The notes: a model not told the origin generated them from the sequence alone. A stretch of DNA of 64,000 nt from Mesorhizobium loti (GCA_002356515.1 AP017605.1:3977001-4041000); one strand, 5' to 3'. Positions 49,779 through 58,389 are shown, counted from the stretch's first letter. Translations and numbers: made by a program.

Positions 49779-50384
49779 ATGAAATCCCTAGTGTTTCCCG
49801 CGATCGCCGGGATGATGACCGTGATGTCGGGTGCCGCTTTTGCCGACACCGCCGTCTCGGCCGTCACCGATCTCAACGTGCGCGCCGGCCCCGGGCCGCA
49901 ATATCCTGTCATCGGCGTGCTCGCCGCCGGCCAATCGGCGACGCTCAATGGCTGCATCGAAAACAGCAAATGGTGCACCATTGCCGAAGCCGGCGGCCAG
50001 GGCTGGGTCTATTCCGACTATGTGACGGCCGATTTCAGCGGCAGCCGGGTAATCCTGACGCAGCGCCCCCACGGCTCCAGCGTTGCAATCGTCTCTCCGC
50101 CGGAAGACATCGGCAATTATTCGACCGACTATACCGGGGCGATTGTCGGCGGCGAGCCGGCCGAGGACGTCTTTCCCCCGCCTCCCACCGAAGTCCGCAC
50201 CTATGTCGATACGCATCGCCTCGACCCCGTCTATCTCGACGGCGAGGTGGTGACCGGCGCGACCTTGCCAGACACCGTCGAGCTGCGCGAAATTCCTGAC
50301 TACAACTACCGATATGTCTATGTGAACGGTCAGCCGGCGCTGATCGATCCGCAGACACGGCGCATCATGTACGTGGTGCGTTGA
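49779..50384 (+). CDS. SH3/DUF1236 exported protein
   Basis: 201 residues: signal peptide MKSLVFPAIAGMMTVMSGAA, then an SH3b domain (AVTDLNVRAGPGPQYPVIGV, LNGCIENSKWCTIAEAGGQGWVY) and a C-terminal DUF1236 segment with two short Asp/Tyr-rich repeats (VYLDGEVVTGATLPDTVELR, YVYVNGQPALIDPQTRR). SH3b domains bind cell wall peptides in relatives. I use the ATG at 49779 with GGAGAG before it. Confidence 0.9.
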   Translation: MKSLVFPAIAGMMTVMSGAAFADTAVSAVTDLNVRAGPGPQYPVIGVLAAGQSATLNGCIENSKWCTIAEAGGQGWVYSDYVTADFSGSRVILTQRPHGSSVAIVSPPEDIGNYSTDYTGAIVGGEPAEDVFPPPPTEVRTYVDTHRLDPVYLDGEVVTGATLPDTVELREIPDYNYRYVYVNGQPALIDPQTRRIMYVVR

Positions 50385-50571
50385 TTGAAGCCAGCGGTCG
50401 CGATCGCGGCAACGGGTTGCCTATATTGGAAAGCGCCAATCACCAAAGGTGGCGCTGTCCAGCCGATAGATGGGTAACACTTTAAACCGGATACTGGAGT
50501 GCGCCCCTCGGAGCGGACAGCTTGACTAAGCAGAATTGACTTGGAAGCCGGGCTTTCGAAGGATGGAAGCC

Positions 50572-50922
50572 ATGACTGCACATCGCGCGCACAGCATCGA
50601 GTTCAAACGTCAGGTAGTGCAAGAGTTCCTCTCCGGCGAGACGCTTCATGGTCTGGCCAGGCGGCACGAACTAGCGCGTAACCTGATCCGTATCTGGGTC
50701 CAGAAATACGAGGCCGGCGCCTTCGACGAGGATGTAGCGGCGGCCGAGACGATGCAGACCTATGAGGCTCGGATCGCCGCGCTGGAGCGGCTGGTAGGCC
50801 GGCAAGCCTTGGAAATCGAGTTTCTAAAGGGGGCTCTGAAAAGCGCACCACATCCCAGAAGCGGGCCTACATCCGTGATCACCGGCCCCGCGGTGTCTCT
50901 ATCGCTGAAGGATGCCGGCTGA
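50572..50922 (+). CDS. IS3-family transposase OrfA
   Basis: A 116-residue helix-turn-helix protein, [20 protein letters not shown], with [20 protein letters not shown] (recognition helix) and a leucine-rich tail ([20 protein letters not shown]) for dimerising. Alternative starts at 50536 and 50563 exist; I use 50572 where the homology starts. It overlaps OrfB by one base (ATGA), with OrfB in the -1 frame. Confidence 0.9.
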   Translation: MTAHRAHSIEFKRQVVQEFLSGETLHGLARRHELARNLIRIWVQKYEAGAFDEDVAAAETMQTYEARIAALERLVGRQALEIEFLKGALKSAPHPRSGPTSVITGPAVSLSLKDAG

Positions 50923-51719
50923 TGGGGATCGCGCGATCAACCTACTACGATCAGCCCGAAACCGCCGTGGATGACACAGCGCTCGTCGAGACGATGGGTG
51001 AGATCTCCGACAGCTTCGAAGCCTACGGCTATCGCCGCATGCAGGCGGCGCTGCGGCAGAGCGGCATTGTCGTGAACCACAAGAAGATCAGACGATTGAT
51101 GCGCGAGCATGATCTGCAGCCCAGGATCAGGCGACGCTTCATCGCCACCACGGACAGCAATCATGAATTGCCGATCTTCCCGAACCTGGCGAAGGACGTG
51201 ACACTCGATGGCCCGAACCGGCTTTGGGTAAGCGACATAACCTACGTGGCGATTGCGGCAGGCTTCGTCTACGTCGCGGTCATCCTGGATGCCTGGTCCC
51301 GCAAGGTCGTTGGTTACGCCATCGGCCGGTCGATCGACGCGCGCTTGACCGTTGCAGCATTGAAGGCGGCAATCGTACGGCGAAAGCCGCCGCCGGGCTG
51401 CGTCCATCACTCGGATCGAGGGGCGCAATATGCCGCGCGCCTCTATCGCAATCTTCTCGCCGAGCACGATCTTATTGGATCGATGGGTCGGCGCGGCAAT
51501 CCCTACGATAATGCCAAAGCGGAAAGCTTCATGAAGACGATGAAGGTCGAAGCCATCTATCCGATGGCCTATGAAACCTTCACCGACGTCGCTGAGGACC
51601 TTCCCCGCTTCATTGATGAGGTCTACAACACCCGCCGATTGCATTCAGCGCTCGGCTATCTCAGCCCGCAACAGTTCGAAGACCAACACGCCCGGAAGAT
51701 GGTCAAAACTGCCGCTTGA
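50922..51719 (+). CDS. IS3-family transposase OrfB (DDE domain)
   Basis: A 265-residue integrase-core transposase. The DDE triad is visible in [22 protein letters not shown] and [12 protein letters not shown]; the N-terminal HTH_21 part with [14 protein letters not shown] precedes it. It ends 3 bp before the right inverted repeat. The frame is intact, so the element may be active if OrfA and OrfB are coupled. Confidence 0.93.
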   Translation: MGIARSTYYDQPETAVDDTALVETMGEISDSFEAYGYRRMQAALRQSGIVVNHKKIRRLMREHDLQPRIRRRFIATTDSNHELPIFPNLAKDVTLDGPNRLWVSDITYVAIAAGFVYVAVILDAWSRKVVGYAIGRSIDARLTVAALKAAIVRRKPPPGCVHHSDRGAQYAARLYRNLLAEHDLIGSMGRRGNPYDNAKAESFMKTMKVEAIYPMAYETFTDVAEDLPRFIDEVYNTRRLHSALGYLSPQQFEDQHARKMVKTAA

Positions 51720-51769
51720 TCCTGTCCGCCCCGAGGGGCGCACTCCATACATGGGTAACAGTTCTCCCC

Positions 51770-52933
51770 CTATGCGTCCGTCGCAGCGCCAAGCGGTTTG
51801 GTTGGCGCGGCGCTGCGACGGACAAGCTTCATGCGCCTGGTGTCGATGATGCCGAGCGGATGAGCATGGAAGCTGAGCATCCATTCGCCGTCTTCGGTCT
51901 CTGCGGCGGCGACCGCTTCGCCGGCCAGTGTTTGCGAGACATAGACGAAGCCGCCATTCCACTTGATCTCGCCATTGTGGCGCACACGGCGCACCGCCGC
52001 CTCGTCCGGATAATCGGGCTCGGGCGGCGTTCTTGGCATGGCGCGCCGTGAGGGGCGGTAATGCTGGGCTGGGGTGTCCATGGCCAGTGCCTCATGCGGG
52101 CGTTCCTCATTGTAGCTGCGCCGGAAGGCCTCGAAGGCTTGGCCCTGGGCTGTTCTGTCGACCGCGGGTTCCTTAGCCATCGGCAGCATGGTCAGATGAA
52201 AGCGCTCATGGCGTCCGTTCTGCTGCGGCTTGCCGGGCGCAATCCGCTCCAGCGTGATGCCAAGCTTGATGAAGCGCGCCGCAAGCGGCGTCAGACCCGT
52301 GACGCCGGGCGATGCGAAGGGTGGGCCATTGTCGCTTCTGAAGCGATCCGGCAGCCCATGCTCTTCAAACAGCCGCTCGAACACCGGCCAGGCCTCGGCG
52401 TCCGCCGTCGAACCCGTCGCTTCCAGCGCCAGAAGGTAGCGGCTCGATGCATCCATCACCGTCAACGGCTCACAACGCCACCCGTCACGGGTCCGGAACC
52501 AGCCCTTGTGGTCCCCGGTCCACACCGCGTTCGGCTCTGAAGCTTTCGGCCATGGACCATTGCCTGCCGCCTTCCAGCGCCTGCGCTTACGCCCCACAAG
52601 TCCATGCCGCTTCAGAATCTCACCGGCCGTCGAGACCGCAGGCCAGCCGCAGCAGGGCTCCGCACGCTTGAGCCTGGCCATGATCTTCTTGGGTCCCCAC
52701 AACGGGTGGACCTCCTTCATAGCCACGATCCGCTCCACCACATCCCAAGGCGTCGCCCGGCCGTGATTGAGCGGCGCTCGCGGCCGATCGTGCAAACCTT
52801 CCGGGCCAAACTCCCGATAACGCCCAAGCCATTTGTAGCCGCTCTTGCGCGAGATGCCGTAACCCGCACAAAGCGCACTCATCGTCTCCTCACCCGCAAG
52901 GCAATCCACAACAAACCGTAGCCGCTCGTCCAT
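51770..52933 (-). CDS. IS481-family transposase
   Basis: A 387-residue DDE transposase. I start at MDERLRFVVDCLAGEETMSA (52933), the usual family start; longer frames exist. It shows an HTH (ALCAGYGISRKSGYKWLGRY), the DDE core with VWTGDHKGWFRT, RFRSDNGPPFA and NGRHERFHLT (Glu), and a C-terminal IS481 tail. The reading frame is intact, but its left end is split by the IS3 element, so mobility is doubtful. Confidence 0.92.
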   Translation of the reverse strand: MDERLRFVVDCLAGEETMSALCAGYGISRKSGYKWLGRYREFGPEGLHDRPRAPLNHGRATPWDVVERIVAMKEVHPLWGPKKIMARLKRAEPCCGWPAVSTAGEILKRHGLVGRKRRRWKAAGNGPWPKASEPNAVWTGDHKGWFRTRDGWRCEPLTVMDASSRYLLALEATGSTADAEAWPVFERLFEEHGLPDRFRSDNGPPFASPGVTGLTPLAARFIKLGITLERIAPGKPQQNGRHERFHLTMLPMAKEPAVDRTAQGQAFEAFRRSYNEERPHEALAMDTPAQHYRPSRRAMPRTPPEPDYPDEAAVRRVRHNGEIKWNGGFVYVSQTLAGEAVAAAETEDGEWMLSFHAHPLGIIDTRRMKLVRRSAAPTKPLGAATDA

Positions 52934-53040
52934 GATGCCAGTCTCTCGCCAAACCATCGCCGGTCCTCCGGCGGACAAGAAAACTGTCACCCATGCTATC
53001 GGTCCATTCTGTTACCTATCTATCCGGTTCGGACAGCGCC

Positions 53041-53110
53041 TTTCCTCTCCCCCGTCGATCGGGGGAGAGGAAAGGCAGGGCGATGGGGGGCGGCGCCGAA
53101 GTTCCCGAAG
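53041..53110. repeat. Palindromic intergenic repeat next to the IS481 right end
   Basis: TTTCCTCTCCCCCGTCGATC and GATCGGGGGAGAGGAAA are perfect complements of about 17 bp, followed by a GCGATGGGGGG stretch as in the ftsY-type family. The transposon landed at its edge. Confidence 0.65.
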
Positions 53111-53261
53111 GGCGACGAGCGGATTTAACCCTATCGCGCCGAACGAGGACGATTGCGCGCAAAAGGCTGCATTCCCGCCGCTCAGGGTCGCGGCCGAGCT
53201 TTCGGATGCCAAAGCGCGGCCTGATTGCGGCGCAAGGAACGGGCGCGACTCGGCCCTTGTC

Positions 53262-53290
53262 TTGACTCCACGGCCGATTTCCTGTCTACA
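53262..53290 (+). promoter_or_regulatory. Sigma-70-like promoter before a terminator-bounded transcript
   Basis: TTGACT (53262-53267), 17-bp spacer, TCTACA (53285-53290). This is close to the housekeeping consensus. A transcript starting about 53297 would stop at the hairpin at 53387. Confidence 0.5.
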
Positions 53291-53296
53291 CGCCTC

Positions 53297-53421
53297 GAAT
53301 TCCGCGACGAGTATCCCTCCGAGCAAGCCGACCAGGACGCCGAAGCCTCTTTGAGGTGGGTGCTGTAAAGAGATCCTGGAGGCCAACACCCGGCAGCGCA
53401 ATGCGCCCCCGGGTGCTTTTT
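53297..53421 (+). ncRNA. Candidate small RNA upstream of ffh
   Basis: About 125 nt between a good promoter and an intrinsic terminator (CACCCGG / CCGGGTG then TTTTTGG). No ribosome site with a long frame is seen; a short frame ending RWVL is possible. The SRP RNA motif GGTCAGG...GGAAGCAGCC is not present, so it is not 4.5S RNA. Ends are guesses. Confidence 0.35.
53387..53421 (+). terminator. Intrinsic terminator before ffh
   Basis: CACCCGG (53387-53393) and CCGGGTG (53409-53415), then CTTTTTGG. Stem 7 bp with a 15-nt loop. Confidence 0.6.
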
Positions 53422-53508
53422 GGTTTTGGGCTTTGCTTTTGATTGGACAGTTGGCGCGAACGCATTACCTCTCGGGCACCATCCGGGTGCCAGGGAAAAG
53501 GAAACAGT

Positions 53509-55110
53509 ATGTTTGAATCGCTGCAGGAGCGTCTTGGCTCCATCCTGAACGGCCTCACCGGCCGCGGCGCGCTGTCGGAGGCTGATGTCTCGGCGGCGCT
53601 GCGCGAGGTGCGCCGTGCGCTGCTCGAGGCTGACGTGGCGCTGGAAGTGGTGCGCTCCTTCACCGACAAGGTGCGCGAAAAGGCCGTCGGCGCCGCGGTG
53701 CTGAAGTCGATCAAGCCTGGCCAGATGGTCGTCAAGATCGTCCATGACGAGCTGGTCGACATGCTGGGCGCCGAAGGCGTCGCCATCGACCTCAACGCGC
53801 CGGCCCCCGTCGTTATCATGATGGTCGGCCTGCAGGGCTCCGGCAAGACGACCACTTCGGCCAAGATCGCCAAGCGGCTTTCCGAGCGTCAGAACAAGAA
53901 GGTCCTGATGGCCTCGCTCGACACGCGGCGGCCTGCCGCGCAGGAGCAGCTGCGCCAGCTCGGCGAGCAGACCAAGGTCGCTACGCTGCCGATCATTGCT
54001 GGCCAGAACCCGGTCGACATCGCCAAGCGCGCCGTCCAGGCGGCCAAGCTCGGCGGCCATGACGTCGTCATCCTCGACACCGCCGGCCGCACCCATATCG
54101 ACGAGCCGCTGATGGTCGAGATGGCCGACATCAAGAAGGTGTCGAGCCCGCACGAAATCCTGCTGGTCGCGGATTCGCTGACCGGCCAGGACGCGGTCAA
54201 TCTGGCCAAGAGCTTCGACGAACGCGTCGGCATCACCGGTCTTGTGCTGACCCGCATGGACGGCGACGGCCGTGGCGGTGCCGCCCTTTCGATGCGCGCC
54301 GTCACCGGCAAGCCGATCAAGCTGATCGGCACCGGCGAAAAGATGGACGGGCTGGAGGAGTTCCACCCCAAGCGCATTGCCGACCGCATCCTCGGCATGG
54401 GCGACATCGTCAGCCTCGTCGAGAAGGCCGCGGAAAACATCGACGCCGAGCAGGCGGCGGCGATGGCCAAGAAGATGCAGTCGGGCAAGTTCGACCTGAA
54501 CGACCTCGCCCAGCAGCTTCAGCAGATGTCGAAAATGGGCGGCATGGGCGGCATCATGGGCATGATGCCCGGCATGGGCAAGATGAAGGACCAGATGGCC
54601 GCCGCCGGTCTCGACGACAAGATGTTCGGCCGCCAGCTCGCCATCATCTCCTCGATGACCAAGGCGGAGCGCGCCAATCCCGATATTCTCAAGCATTCCC
54701 GCAAGAAGCGTATCGCCGCCGGCTCCGGCACCGACGCCGCCGAGATCAACAAGCTGCTCAAGATGCATCGCGGCATGGCCGACATGATGAAGGCGATGGG
54801 CGGCAAGGGCAAAGGCGGCGGCCTCATGCGCGGCATGATGGGCGGCCTTGCCTCCAAGATGGGCCTTGGCGGCATGATGCCCGGCGGGATGGGCGGCATG
54901 GGTGGCATGCCCGATCTCTCCAAGATGGACCCCAAGCAGCTCGAAGCCTTGCAGAAGCAGGCGCAGGCCGCCGGCCTCGGTGGCATGAAGGGCTTGCCCG
55001 GCGGCCTTCCCGGCGGCGGTGGCCTGCCCGGCCTGCCCGGCGGCATGAAACTTCCGGGGCTTCCCGGCCTCGGCGGCGGCGGACTGCCAGGTCTCGGCAA
55101 GAAGAAGTGA
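53509..55110 (+). CDS. ffh: Signal recognition particle protein
   Basis: SRP54-type GTPase that binds nascent membrane proteins and partners FtsY, found 37 kb away in the same window. The 533 residues show the N helices (MFESLQERLGSILNGLTG), G1 GLQGSGKTTTSAKIAKRL, DTAGRTHID, TRMDGDGRGGAALSMR, and an M domain (MRGMMG, Met/Gly-rich tail of about 85 residues, ending GLGKKK). The tail is longer and richer in Gly-Met than in E. coli Ffh. Start ATG at 53509 with AAGGAAAC before it. Confidence 0.97.
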   Translation: MFESLQERLGSILNGLTGRGALSEADVSAALREVRRALLEADVALEVVRSFTDKVREKAVGAAVLKSIKPGQMVVKIVHDELVDMLGAEGVAIDLNAPAPVVIMMVGLQGSGKTTTSAKIAKRLSERQNKKVLMASLDTRRPAAQEQLRQLGEQTKVATLPIIAGQNPVDIAKRAVQAAKLGGHDVVILDTAGRTHIDEPLMVEMADIKKVSSPHEILLVADSLTGQDAVNLAKSFDERVGITGLVLTRMDGDGRGGAALSMRAVTGKPIKLIGTGEKMDGLEEFHPKRIADRILGMGDIVSLVEKAAENIDAEQAAAMAKKMQSGKFDLNDLAQQLQQMSKMGGMGGIMGMMPGMGKMKDQMAAAGLDDKMFGRQLAIISSMTKAERANPDILKHSRKKRIAAGSGTDAAEINKLLKMHRGMADMMKAMGGKGKGGGLMRGMMGGLASKMGLGGMMPGGMGGMGGMPDLSKMDPKQLEALQKQAQAAGLGGMKGLPGGLPGGGGLPGLPGGMKLPGLPGLGGGGLPGLGKKK

Positions 55111-55117
55111 GGACGCT

Positions 55118-55444
55118 ATGAACGAAGAAAAAGACATGGCCGACGCGCGCACCATCCTGGCCGGCTACCGCGCCTCGATCGACAACATCGATGCCGCCCT
55201 CATCCACATGCTGGCCGAGCGCTTCCGCTGCACCAAGGCGGTGGGCGTGCTGAAGGCCGAGCACGGCCTGCCGCCGGCCGACCCGGCGCGCGAGCAACAG
55301 CAGATCGCCCGTCTTCGCCAGCTGGCCAAGGATGCACATCTCGATCCCGATTTCGCGGAAAAATTCCTCAACTTCGTCGTCCGCGAAGTGATCCGCCACC
55401 ACGAACAGATCGCCGCTGCCAACGGCGTGATGAAAACCGGCTGA
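55118..55444 (+). CDS. Chorismate mutase, AroQ class
   Basis: A 108-residue all-helical mutase turning chorismate into prephenate for Phe/Tyr. The family residues appear in [41 protein letters not shown] and [15 protein letters not shown]. Its start lies 7 bp after ffh and it is 53 bp before rpsP. The ffh-chorismate mutase-rpsP order is common in rhizobia. No prephenate dehydratase domain is fused. Confidence 0.92.
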   Translation: MNEEKDMADARTILAGYRASIDNIDAALIHMLAERFRCTKAVGVLKAEHGLPPADPAREQQQIARLRQLAKDAHLDPDFAEKFLNFVVREVIRHHEQIAAANGVMKTG

Positions 55445-55497
55445 CCCAACCAGCCTTCAACCACTCAACGAAATCAGAGCTTTTAGGAGAAAAGAAA

Positions 55498-55893
55498 ATG
55501 GCACTGAAGATCAGACTGGCCCGTGCGGGCTCGAAGAAGCGTCCTTACTACCACGTCGTCGTCGCCGACGCCCGTTCGCCGCGCGACGGCCGGTTCATCG
55601 AGTCGCTCGGCTCGTGGAACCCGCTGCTGCCGAAGGACGGCGAGCGCGTCAAGGTCGACGCCGACCGCGTCAAGCACTGGCTGTCGCACGGCGCCCAGCC
55701 GACCGACCGCGTGCTGCGCTTCCTTGACGAGGCCGGCCTTGCCAAGCGCGACGCCCGCTCCAACCCGAAGAAGGCCGAGCCGGGCAAGAAGGCGCAGGAA
55801 CGCGCCGCTTTGCTGAAGAAGGCGCAGGAAGACGCCGCCGCCGCCGTTGCGGCCGCTTCCGCGGCACCCGCCGAAGCCGTCACGGCCGAATAA
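55498..55893 (+). CDS. rpsP: Ribosomal protein S16
   Basis: Small-subunit protein S16. The 131 residues begin [20 protein letters not shown], continue with [20 protein letters not shown], and have an alphaproteobacterial C-terminal extension rich in Lys and Ala ([20 protein letters not shown]). TTAGGAG precedes the ATG. A terminator follows, so the rimM-trmD genes often found next are not here. Confidence 0.97.
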   Translation: MALKIRLARAGSKKRPYYHVVVADARSPRDGRFIESLGSWNPLLPKDGERVKVDADRVKHWLSHGAQPTDRVLRFLDEAGLAKRDARSNPKKAEPGKKAQERAALLKKAQEDAAAAVAAASAAPAEAVTAE

Positions 55894-55913
55894 TATCGCT
55901 TCATCACAACGAC

Positions 55914-55941
55914 AAAACGGCGGGCCAGTGCCCGCCGTTTT
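55914..55941 (+). terminator. Strong terminator after rpsP
   Basis: 12-bp perfect stem AAAACGGCGGGC / GCCCGCCGTTTT with loop CAGT, followed by TGCTATTG. Runs of A and T at both sides allow both strands. Confidence 0.93.
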
Positions 55942-55985
55942 GCTATTGTCCGACAGTGCCATGGCATTGAGGCTGATAGGAGCGG

Positions 55986-56831
55986 ATGAGCAAACAGGCC
56001 GTCACGGAAGAAATCCTGTCCGGCGGTGTTGCCGGAACGCTGTTGCGATGCGCTGACGCCAAAACGGGCGTCGTCGTGCTGAGCGGATCCAGCGGCCGTG
56101 TCGACGTCGGCCGCGCCCGGCTGTTTGCCAGACAAGGGGCGTCCACGCTCGCGCTCCAGTGGTTTGGCGGCGAAGGCCAAGTGCCTGGAATCTGTGAAAT
56201 CCCCTTGGAGACGTTTTTCGCCGCGGCCGACTGTCTTGTCGGGTTGGGATGCCGCCGCATCGTCTATGTCGGAACCTCGAAAGGTGCCGAGGCATCCCTG
56301 CTCGCGGCGGTTCACGACCCGCGCATCGATGCCGTGGTAGCGATCAGCCCGACATCGGTGGTTTGGGGCAATATCGGTCCGGGCCGCGACGGCGCCAGCT
56401 GGCCCGAACGATCGTCATGGATGCTGAAGGGGGTTCCGCTCCCGTTCGTTCCGACCGAACCGAATTGGGACGCGACCTACGTCGATGGCCTTGTGTCCTA
56501 CAGGGGGCTTTTCCAGCACTGCCTGACAAGCTTCAAACAGGAAGCCGACAGGGCCGCCATTCCCGTCGAGCTTATCTCAGCGGAGATTGTGCTGGTCGCG
56601 GGCAGCGATGATGCGCTGTGGCCATCCCTGGATTTTGCGGAATTGATTGTCCGGCGTCGAAAGCAGGCCGGAAAGGCCACGCGTCTCGTTTCAAGCCCTG
56701 ATGCCGGCCACCGCATTCTCCTGCCGGGCGAGACCACGCCGCGGTCCGCGTCGCACGCCCATGGCGGCAATGATCACGCCGATGCGCGTCTCGGCCGCGA
56801 CGCTTGGGACTTGATCCGGAACCTGCTGTAG
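55986..56831 (+). CDS. BAAT-like acyl-CoA thioester hydrolase
   Basis: A 281-residue alpha/beta-hydrolase similar to the BAAT/acyl-CoA thioester hydrolase C-terminal domain. The nucleophile loop is VGTSKGAEASLLAA (Ser in place of Cys as in some members), the acid is in VAGSDDALWPSL, and the His in SPDAGHRILLPGE. Members hydrolyse or conjugate acyl-CoA. Substrate unknown. It is flanked by almost identical terminator hairpins (55914 and 56846). Confidence 0.8.
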   Translation: MSKQAVTEEILSGGVAGTLLRCADAKTGVVVLSGSSGRVDVGRARLFARQGASTLALQWFGGEGQVPGICEIPLETFFAAADCLVGLGCRRIVYVGTSKGAEASLLAAVHDPRIDAVVAISPTSVVWGNIGPGRDGASWPERSSWMLKGVPLPFVPTEPNWDATYVDGLVSYRGLFQHCLTSFKQEADRAAIPVELISAEIVLVAGSDDALWPSLDFAELIVRRRKQAGKATRLVSSPDAGHRILLPGETTPRSASHAHGGNDHADARLGRDAWDLIRNLL

Positions 56832-56845
56832 GGTGTTTTCAAACG

Positions 56846-56874
56846 AAGACGGCGGGCCAGACGCCCGCCGTCTT
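56846..56874. terminator. Bidirectional terminator
   Basis: AAGACGGCGGGC / GCCCGCCGTCTT, loop CAGAC. It lies between the converging BAAT-like and glycine-zipper genes, and closely resembles the rpsP terminator. Confidence 0.8.
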
Positions 56875-56898
56875 GCTGTTTTCGCTGCTGGTCGCCGC

Positions 56899-57162
56899 TC
56901 AATAACCGCTCGGGCAGCGGTCGACATAGACCCGCCCATGGCGGTCGCGATACCGGCACTGGCCGCTTTCGCTGGCATGGCCGATCAGCGCCCCGGCCAC
57001 CGCACCGACAGCGCCTCCGACGACCGCGCCTTGCACCGGATCACCGGCGACCGCGGCACCGACCGCCGCGCCACCCAGTCCACCGATAGCTGCGCCTTTT
57101 TCCGTCTGCGAACACGCGCCCAATGCCATCGTCAGCACCAGAATGGTCATGATTTTCTTCAT
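56899..57162 (-). CDS. Glycine-zipper lipoprotein
   Basis: 87 residues: signal peptide with lipobox (MKKIMTILVLTMALGAC, Cys17), then a glycine-zipper stretch AAIGGLGGAAVGAAVAGDPV and VVGGAVGAVAGALIGHASE, ending RYRDRHGRVYVDRCPSGY. It resembles 17-kDa-antigen/osmotically-induced outer-membrane lipoproteins. I start at 57162; an earlier start at 57225 has no lipobox position fit. Probably outer membrane. Confidence 0.88.
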   Translation of the reverse strand: MKKIMTILVLTMALGACSQTEKGAAIGGLGGAAVGAAVAGDPVQGAVVGGAVGAVAGALIGHASESGQCRYRDRHGRVYVDRCPSGY

Positions 57163-57301
57163 TTTTGTTCCTCTCACAGGGGGATCGCCATCGCTCCGCC
57201 AAGTGCTTAACTCGCGGACGGCCAATTTGATCCAAGAGAGGATGAAGATCTTGGCGCCGCTCGCTCGGGCGACTTCCGGCGAGCGGCTGTGTCCAGTCGG
57301 A

Positions 57302-57829
57302 TCATGCCTCGGTGTTGCGCTTCAGATTGGCGAGGCCGACCTCGAAATCCCGGCCGATCAGCGTGTCGAAATTCATGAACAGGCCCATAAGCTTGGCGAT
57401 GAAGGGCCGGCTGCCGCGCATGGACCAGCTGACGGCGGTGTTCTCGCCCGATGGCGTCAAGGTGAAGTCGACACTGTTGCTGGCGCGGAACGGCTTCTCG
57501 AAATCGAGCTTGAGCGCGACCAGCGAGGACGGCACCGAATTGACGATCTCCATGCGCCCCTTGCCGGCCTTGCCATTGCCTTCCCAGGCATAGACGGCGC
57601 CCTTGCCGCTCTGCGCGCCGGAAAGCGTGCGCTTCATGTTCGGGTCGAGCTTTTCGTAAGGCGACCACTCGGGCCAGCGGCTGAAATCGTTGATCAGCGG
57701 GAAGATCGCCTCCGGCGGCGCCTTGATGGTGGCGGTGCGGGTGGTGACGAAATCATTAGGCCGCGTCGCGGCATAGATGAGGACGGCGGCGATGATGACG
57801 ACCAGGATGATGAGGATGGTGCTGAACAT
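57302..57829 (-). CDS. SRPBCC-family membrane-anchored protein
   Basis: 175 residues: an N-terminal helix (MFSTILIILVVIIAAVLIYA) then an SRPBCC/polyketide-cyclase-like domain (ATIKAPPEAIFPLINDFSRW, PEWSPYEKLDPNMKRTLSG, GDFEVGLANLKRNTEA-like end). The cavity binds hydrophobic ligands in relatives; none can be named. It lies 18 bp after the DoxX-like gene on the same strand. Confidence 0.85.
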   Translation of the reverse strand: MFSTILIILVVIIAAVLIYAATRPNDFVTTRTATIKAPPEAIFPLINDFSRWPEWSPYEKLDPNMKRTLSGAQSGKGAVYAWEGNGKAGKGRMEIVNSVPSSLVALKLDFEKPFRASNSVDFTLTPSGENTAVSWSMRGSRPFIAKLMGLFMNFDTLIGRDFEVGLANLKRNTEA

Positions 57830-57847
57830 CTTTCTCTCCCTGAAAAA

Positions 57848-58258
57848 CTATCGGCCGAACGGGATCAGCGCACGTACCTTGGGGTCGCGCAGATAGAGGC
57901 CGCCCCACAGGATGATGCCGAGATAGACGCCGAACAGCGTGTGCGAGAACAGCGGATTGCCGATCCGCGCATTGGTGGCGATGGCGCCTCCCATATAGGC
58001 GGTGAGCAGGATGGCGCCGAGCACCGAAGTGCGCGGCAGCGCGTAGAGCGCCGTCGCGATCAGGCCGATGACGCCGAGCAGGCGCGCCACATTCGGATCA
58101 GCTGGCCAGCCGAGCGGCACCATCGTCTGCGTCACCACATCGAGCGGCGGCAGCTTGATGGCGCCGTCGAAGATCATGAACAGGATGATGACGCCGCTGA
58201 GCACGCGGCCGGTCCACAAGGCGGCCGATGAGACGGGCGCGGTTTCAGAAATGCTCAT
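57848..58258 (-). CDS. DoxX-family membrane protein
   Basis: 136 residues with four membrane helices (LWTGRVLSGVIILFMIFDGA, VARLLGVIGLIATALYALP, LGAILLTAYMGGAIATNARI, FGVYLGIILWGGLYLRDP), as in DoxX-like proteins of redox or envelope function. I start at MSISETAPVSSAALW (58258). Probably one transcript with the SRPBCC gene, spacing 18 bp. Confidence 0.85.
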   Translation of the reverse strand: MSISETAPVSSAALWTGRVLSGVIILFMIFDGAIKLPPLDVVTQTMVPLGWPADPNVARLLGVIGLIATALYALPRTSVLGAILLTAYMGGAIATNARIGNPLFSHTLFGVYLGIILWGGLYLRDPKVRALIPFGR

Positions 58259-58389
58259 GGGTGTTCCCTCTCCTGATGGTTCGATCCCTTTTCGCCGGGG
58301 TCGAACCAAGGACGCGGCATGAGGCAGCAATCCTACAGGGGCTGGGTTTTTCGATTCGTTCTTGGCCGGCAGTCAAGCCAGACCGGATT

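Larger units (their letters stand above)
50495..51747 (+). mobile_element. IS3-family insertion sequence
   Basis: 1253 bp with 26-bp terminal inverted repeats (start TGGAGTGCGCCCCTCGG at 50495, complement ending at 51747) that differ at one base, and a 3-bp target duplication TAC (50492-50494 and 51748-51750). It has two overlapping reading frames for OrfA and OrfB. It inserted in the left end of the IS481-like element. Confidence 0.93.
50456..53035. mobile_element. IS481-like element interrupted by an IS3-family element
   Basis: The left end TGTCCAGCCGATAGATGGG and the right end GATAGATAGGTAACAG region (complement, ending CGGACA) are long inverted repeats of about 65 bp when the IS3 element is removed; both ends carry two tandem GATAnATGGGTAACA-like motifs. 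The 4-bp direct duplication GCGC flanks it (50452-50455 and 53036-53039). It holds one DDE transposase on the minus strand. Without the 1.25-kb insert and its 3-bp duplication it would be about 1.32 kb. Confidence 0.8.
53111..53508. other. Non-coding region before ffh
   Basis: About 400 bp with no convincing protein. It carries a good promoter-like pair (TTGACT and TCTACA, 17 bp apart) and an intrinsic terminator, described separately as a candidate small RNA, and then about 90 bp leading to ffh. Confidence 0.5.

Noticed and set aside
53297..53421. SRP (4.5S) RNA next to ffh
   Set aside because: The conserved SRP RNA loop sequence (GGAAGCAGCC type) is absent.
53182..55155. 657-residue minus-strand frame
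   Set aside because: Antisense of ffh; His/Ala-rich shadow with no motif.
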